27,587 bases of DNA, from the NCBI GenBank assembly GCA_964400405.1, contig CAYNUO010000038.1, forward strand, positions 1-27,587, written 5' to 3'. Below, piece after piece: positions 23,991-27,587 of this stretch; within the stretch, counting starts at the first letter, position 1, and every line of letters begins with the position of its first letter. Source of the stretch: CANKJK01 sp964400405 (GTDB taxonomy: Bacteria > Acidobacteriota > Vicinamibacteria > Vicinamibacterales > UBA2999). The notes beneath the pieces are model-generated. The model had not been told where the DNA came from. It was given only the letters and a program-made list of their open reading frames with translations, and did no database searches. The translations under genes were made by a program, and so were the position numbers.

Positions 23991-25342
23991 TTGCCGCCGT
24001 CCTTGCCGCTGCCGGCCGTCCCGCCGTCCCGCGACGTCATCTCCGCGGAGAGCGGCTCGTTCGGCGCGATCACGGGCGGGAAGCCGTTGAACTGCCGCCA
24101 CAGCTCGAACCACACGGGGACGACGTTGAGCATGACCCAGCCGTTCGCGCGGACGCCCTGACGCAGGAAGCGCGAGGACGGCCAGCGCTCGTGCTGCTCG
24201 TCCCGCTCGATCAGCACACGGAACATGCCCTTGCCGTTGTCGGTCGCATCCACCAGCGCCACGCGGCCCCCGAAGGTGCCGACCGCGATCGAGGGCCAGC
24301 CCGAGAACTGCAGCGCCGGCCACCCCTCGAACTGCAGCCGCACGAGCTGCCCGGGAAGGACCATCGGCATGTCGTTGCCGTCCACCCACAGTTCGACGAC
24401 GTCACGCGTGGAGCGCGGGACGATCACCGCGAGCGGCTCGCCGGCCTTGAGCATTTCGCCACTTCGCCGGGCGAGCACACGCAGCACGGTGCCGTCGACC
24501 GGCGCGGTCACACGGAGGGTCTGCTGCCGGGCGATGCGCACGTCGACCTTCGGCAGCTCGGCCCGCGCCTTGGCCAGGTCGCTTCGGGCGGACGCCAGCG
24601 ACGCACGGGCTTCGTCGATCCGGGCGGTCGCGTCGGCCCGCGTGCGGTGCAGCTCGGCCGTCAGCGACGCGGCTTCGGCCCGCGCCGCGTTCAGCGTAGC
24701 CACGGCACGGTCGACATCCGCGGCCTTCGTTGCCGCCTCGAGCACGGCGAGTTCGACGTTGCGCGTCGAGGTCAGCCCCTTGGCGGCCAGCCCCTGCTGT
24801 CGATCGAGGTTCAGGTCGGCCGTGACCTTCGCGGCACGCGCGGCCGTCAGCGCCTGCTCAGCGGCGGTCACGCGGTCCTTTGCCATCTGCTCGCGCAGCG
24901 CCGCGGCGTCGACGCTGCTCCGGAGCGTATCGTCGAGTCCGCCGATGCGATCGTCGAGCGAACCGGCCCGCGACTCGCCCTCGGCGATCGTCCGGAGCAC
25001 CTGGTCGCGTTCCTGCTGCAACCGGTCGAGGATCTCCGGGTCGTTGTCGGCCAGATCGACGATCGGGTCGCCCTTCTTGACCGTCGCCCCTTCGACGACG
25101 TGCCACGCCACGACGCGGCCGTCGACGGTCGCCTCGATCGCCTGCTGACGCTCGTCCGGTTTGAAGGCAATGACGCGTCCGGCGCCGGGGATCGTCTGCT
25201 GCCACGGCGTGACGACGAGCAGCACGACCAGCAGGCCGAGCAGGATGAGCAGGTTGCGGGCGAGCCGCGTGGACGACCGCGGGACCTGCACGTGATGCAG
25301 CGTCAGGCGCTGGGCCATCCGCCATGAGCGGCGCGGGTTCAT
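23987..25342 (-). CDS. HlyD family secretion adaptor (membrane fusion protein)
   Basis: The 451-residue adaptor starts at the ATG at 25342, which overlaps the exporter stop by 4 nt (ATGA). One N-terminal helix (NLLILLGLLVVLLVV, near residues 30-45) anchors it. Next comes a barrel-sandwich half (IEATVDGRVVAWHVVEGATVKKGDPIVDL), then a long Ala/Arg/Glu coiled-coil hairpin of about residues 100-280. The second half-motif is VTAPVDGTVLRVLARRSGEML. A beta-barrel domain follows, ending in a Gly/Ser/Lys-rich tail. It would bridge the inner-membrane ABC protein to the TolC channel. The WPALQFSGWPSIAVGTFGG segment is typical of adaptors in this ABC-HlyD-TolC subgroup (inference from memory). Confidence 0.92.
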   Translation of the reverse strand: MNPRRSWRMAQRLTLHHVQVPRSSTRLARNLLILLGLLVVLLVVTPWQQTIPGAGRVIAFKPDERQQAIEATVDGRVVAWHVVEGATVKKGDPIVDLADNDPEILDRLQQERDQVLRTIAEGESRAGSLDDRIGGLDDTLRSSVDAAALREQMAKDRVTAAEQALTAARAAKVTADLNLDRQQGLAAKGLTSTRNVELAVLEAATKAADVDRAVATLNAARAEAASLTAELHRTRADATARIDEARASLASARSDLAKARAELPKVDVRIARQQTLRVTAPVDGTVLRVLARRSGEMLKAGEPLAVIVPRSTRDVVELWVDGNDMPMVLPGQLVRLQFEGWPALQFSGWPSIAVGTFGGRVALVDATDNGKGMFRVLIERDEQHERWPSSRFLRQGVRANGWVMLNVVPVWFELWRQFNGFPPVIAPNEPLSAEMTSRDGGTAGSGKDGGK

Positions 25343-27474
25343 CGGCCTGCCTCCCGGGTCGAGCGGATCCGGCCGTCGCCCATCGTGACCACGCGCGTGC
25401 ACTGTGCCAGCACGTCCGAGCGTTCGCTGATGCAGATGAGTGTCCACGGCGCGCCGGGTGCGAAGAGCTCGGCGGCGAGCCGCGCTTGCTCGTCGACATC
25501 GAGCTGGTCCAGCACGCCGTCGAGCATCAGCAGGCCGGGGCTGTCGACGATGGCGCGCGCCACCATCAGCCGGCAGGCCTGCCGGTGGGAGAGCGGGCGG
25601 CCCTGCGGATGGAGTTCGGTGTTGAGGCCGCCGGGAAGCGCGAGCAGGTCGTCCAGCAGGCCGACGCGGCGCAGCGCGTCCGTCACGGCTTCATAGGTGA
25701 TGTGCTCGCGACCGAGCGTGACGTTCTCGAGGATCGTCCCGGCGAACAGCTCCACCGACCGGACGAGCGCGACACGCTGGCGCAGCACTCGGAGCGGAAT
25801 CGCCCGGCTGTCGACGCCGCCGAGGAGCCACGAGCCGCTGCCGGGCGTCCGCAGGCCAAAGAGGATGTCGGCGAGCGTGCTCTTGCCGGAGCCGCTCGGC
25901 CCGGTGATGCCGACGCGGTCGCCCGCGGCGACCGACCACGCGGCAACGGAAACGACAGGCTGCTGCTCGCCCGGCATCGTGTACGCGAGATCCCGGACGT
26001 CCACCGCGAGCGGCCCGGCCGGGGCCGGCTCGGCGTGGCCGGCGGCGCGCTCGAGCGGCAGGTCGACCAGGCCCCCGAGCTTGTCGATCGCCGCGCAGAG
26101 GTCGTAGAAGACCTCGAGCTGCTTGCCGAACTTGGTGAAGGCACTCATCATGCCCGCCACGATGATCTCGGCCGCGACGAGCTGGCCGAGCGTCAGCTGG
26201 CGCTCGATCACGAGCCAGCCGCCGATGCCGAGAAGTGACGCGCTGGCCAGCGCCTGCAGCGCGAACGACCCCACGATCTGGCGGAGCAGGATCGTGAAGT
26301 GCGCGTCCCGGTAGTGGAGGTACTCCTCGAGGAGCGCGTGCGACCGCTGGACCGCGTACCCGTGGCCGCCGTCCGACTTGAAGGTCACCAGCTTCGCGGC
26401 CAGTTGCTCCAGCCAGGCCTCCAGCGCGTACTTCGCCTTCGATTCCTTGATGCTGGTCCGGATCGCGCCGCGACCGAGCAAGAAGATGATGATCGTCATT
26501 GCCCCGATCAGCAGCACGTCGTAGGCGAGCAGCCACGGGTGGTAGACGGCCAGCAGCAGCATGCTGACCACCGTCTGCATCGCGATGCTCAGACCGTCGA
26601 TGAGGAGCAACGAGGCCGACTTCTGCAGCGTGACCGTGTCGAAGAAGCGGTTCACGAGCTCCGGGCCGTGGTGCTTGTCGAAGGCCGACGCCCTGACGTG
26701 CAGCAGGCGCCACGTCACGTCCGTCGCGACCCTGGCGAAGATGCTGCGCTGGATGATCTCGACCACCTTCGCGCGGGCCGTGTTCATGCCCATCGCGAGC
26801 ACCAGCGCCACGAAGACGAAGAAGGTCAGCACGACCAGCGGCTGCACGGCGTTCCCGAACGCGAGCGTGTTCACCATCGACTGCACGGCGATGGGCAGCA
26901 CGAGAGTCAGCAGGCCGATGAGGATCGAGTAGACGACGGCCACCCACAGCGTCCGCCGTTCGCCGACGAGCAGGGCGCGCAGGCGGGTCAGCGGGGAGAG
27001 TGGCTCTTCTCCGGGCGAGCGCAGCAGCGACAGCGGAGCGGCCGGCTCGGCCAGGATCCACGCCGTCGGGCTTGCGGCATCCGGAACATCGAGCCACCGG
27101 CACAGGCTGGCCGTCGACCAGCGGCTCGGCGCCGTGGCGCTTCCGGGCACCGTCACGACGGCGCCACCCACCGCCTTGCGCAGCACCGCGATGGCCTCGG
27201 GCCGTCCGTCGACGCTCCGGCGCAGCGCCAGCCAGGGATAGGACGGCTCCGCGTCCGCAATCACGTCGCCGACCGACCGGTGGACGACCTCGGTGACGAG
27301 GCCGGCGTCGAAGGCCAGCGCCTGCAGCGTGGCGGCCTGATCGGCGGACCCGTGGCCGAGTTGCCGGACCGTGCCCTCGGTCCCATGGGTGGGCGTGGTC
27401 AGGCCGTGGGTCCTGAGGAGGAAGTCGACGATCTGCTGGTAGGCCTTGATCTCGCCGCGGGTGTCAGGGGACAT
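25339..27474 (-). CDS. Type I secretion-like ABC exporter with degenerate nucleotide-binding domain
   Basis: The 711-residue protein has three parts. Residues 1-150 resemble the inactive C39-peptidase-like domain of type I secretion ABC proteins; no catalytic Cys-His pair is visible. Residues of about 165-460 are the six-helix exporter domain (RRTLWVAVVYSILIGLLTLV, FVFVALVLAMGMNTARAK, SFALQALASASLLGIGGWLV). Residues 485-711 are the ATPase. Walker A is intact (GPSGSGKST, 525-533) and D652 of Walker B remains. However, the Q-loop Gln is R572, LSGGQ reads LSHRQ (628-632), the catalytic Glu is G653 and the switch His is E684. The ATG at 27474 is chosen over a GTG at 27531, which would read through the AT-rich promoter-like region; no Shine-Dalgarno is visible. 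It is first in the operon with HlyD and TolC genes, all 4-nt overlapped. Substrate unknown; none is encoded in the window. Confidence 0.9.
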   Translation of the reverse strand: MSPDTRGEIKAYQQIVDFLLRTHGLTTPTHGTEGTVRQLGHGSADQAATLQALAFDAGLVTEVVHRSVGDVIADAEPSYPWLALRRSVDGRPEAIAVLRKAVGGAVVTVPGSATAPSRWSTASLCRWLDVPDAASPTAWILAEPAAPLSLLRSPGEEPLSPLTRLRALLVGERRTLWVAVVYSILIGLLTLVLPIAVQSMVNTLAFGNAVQPLVVLTFFVFVALVLAMGMNTARAKVVEIIQRSIFARVATDVTWRLLHVRASAFDKHHGPELVNRFFDTVTLQKSASLLLIDGLSIAMQTVVSMLLLAVYHPWLLAYDVLLIGAMTIIIFLLGRGAIRTSIKESKAKYALEAWLEQLAAKLVTFKSDGGHGYAVQRSHALLEEYLHYRDAHFTILLRQIVGSFALQALASASLLGIGGWLVIERQLTLGQLVAAEIIVAGMMSAFTKFGKQLEVFYDLCAAIDKLGGLVDLPLERAAGHAEPAPAGPLAVDVRDLAYTMPGEQQPVVSVAAWSVAAGDRVGITGPSGSGKSTLADILFGLRTPGSGSWLLGGVDSRAIPLRVLRQRVALVRSVELFAGTILENVTLGREHITYEAVTDALRRVGLLDDLLALPGGLNTELHPQGRPLSHRQACRLMVARAIVDSPGLLMLDGVLDQLDVDEQARLAAELFAPGAPWTLICISERSDVLAQCTRVVTMGDGRIRSTREAGR

Positions 27475-27587
27475 AGGGTGTAAACAAGCGCTACATATGT
27501 CGTGTTTTATAAGTCGTGATTCGTAATACACGCTTTAGACGCCGCATGTCTGTGATAAGTTTCGTTCGTGGACGACGGGTCTGCCCG
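27475..27587. promoter_or_regulatory. AT-rich upstream region of the exporter operon with a 14-nt-period direct repeat
   Basis: This stretch is clearly richer in A/T than the rest of the window. ATATGTCGTG (27495-27504) and ATAAGTCGTG (27509-27518) are near-identical 10-mers 14 nt apart; a minus-strand TATAAA lies inside the second. ACATATGT (27493-27500) is an 8-nt palindrome. On the plus strand a frame opens at an ATG at 27546 and runs off the right edge, too short to judge. No clear -35/-10 pair could be assigned. Confidence 0.35.

Noticed and set aside
22434..24161. Plus-strand open frame of 575 codons opposite TolC
   Set aside because: It is antisense to TolC and HlyD genes joined by a 4-nt overlap, and shows no recognisable domain.
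23991..24389. N-terminal extension of TolC by 133 residues
   Set aside because: It overlaps the HlyD gene in another frame and is Arg-rich; the GTG at 23990 with a 4-nt overlap and signal peptide is the natural start.

Overview
The window is high-GC bacterial DNA with dense coding and no sign of phage, plasmid or insertion-sequence genes. The gene families suggest a soil or sediment Acidobacteriota, most likely class Vicinamibacteria. They include a DUF5916/CBM9-like outer-membrane protein, a cytochrome c fused to a DUF1080 domain, a PQQ dehydrogenase, and a TonB receptor with an N-terminal carboxypeptidase-regulatory-like domain. This placement is inferred from gene content, not from a marker phylogeny.

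Layout, left to right. (1) Positions 1-6225 hold an envelope and oxidation cluster. A DUF5916 protein (cut by the left edge), an exported cytochrome c-DUF1080 fusion and an exported VOC-fold protein lie on the minus strand. They are divergent from a PQQ dehydrogenase on the plus strand. (2) Positions 6275-10557 are a three-gene minus-strand operon: a MacB/LolD-type ATPase, a double-FtsX permease and a periplasmic adaptor. (3) Positions 10634-13028 carry a doubtful small exported protein, a beta-carbonic anhydrase and ychF, convergent with tex (13036-15399). (4) Positions 15400-18337 hold a 30-residue ORF with nine cysteines, a C-rich/G-poor tract, and a TonB-dependent receptor. (5) Positions 18362-22295 are a tight minus-strand operon: PIN-PhoH ATPase, FabH-type ketosynthase, and a polytopic membrane protein of GT-C type. 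(6) Positions 22557-27474 are a minus-strand operon with 4-nt overlaps: a peptidase-like/ABC exporter, a HlyD adaptor and a TolC channel, forming a type I secretion-like machine.

The two most interesting signals are the following. First, the unannotated polycysteine leader ORF at 15507-15599, upstream of the TonB receptor, looks like a cysteine- or metal-responsive attenuator. Second, the nucleotide-binding domain of the exporter at 25339-27474 keeps Walker A but has lost the Q-loop Gln, the LSGGQ glycines, the catalytic Glu and the switch His. The divergent PQQ dehydrogenase / cytochrome c-DUF1080 / exported VOC group may be an extracytoplasmic sugar-oxidation module.

I saw no tRNA, rRNA, CRISPR array or transposon. 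Start codons were moved where a Shine-Dalgarno sequence or a 4-nt overlap clearly favoured an internal start.
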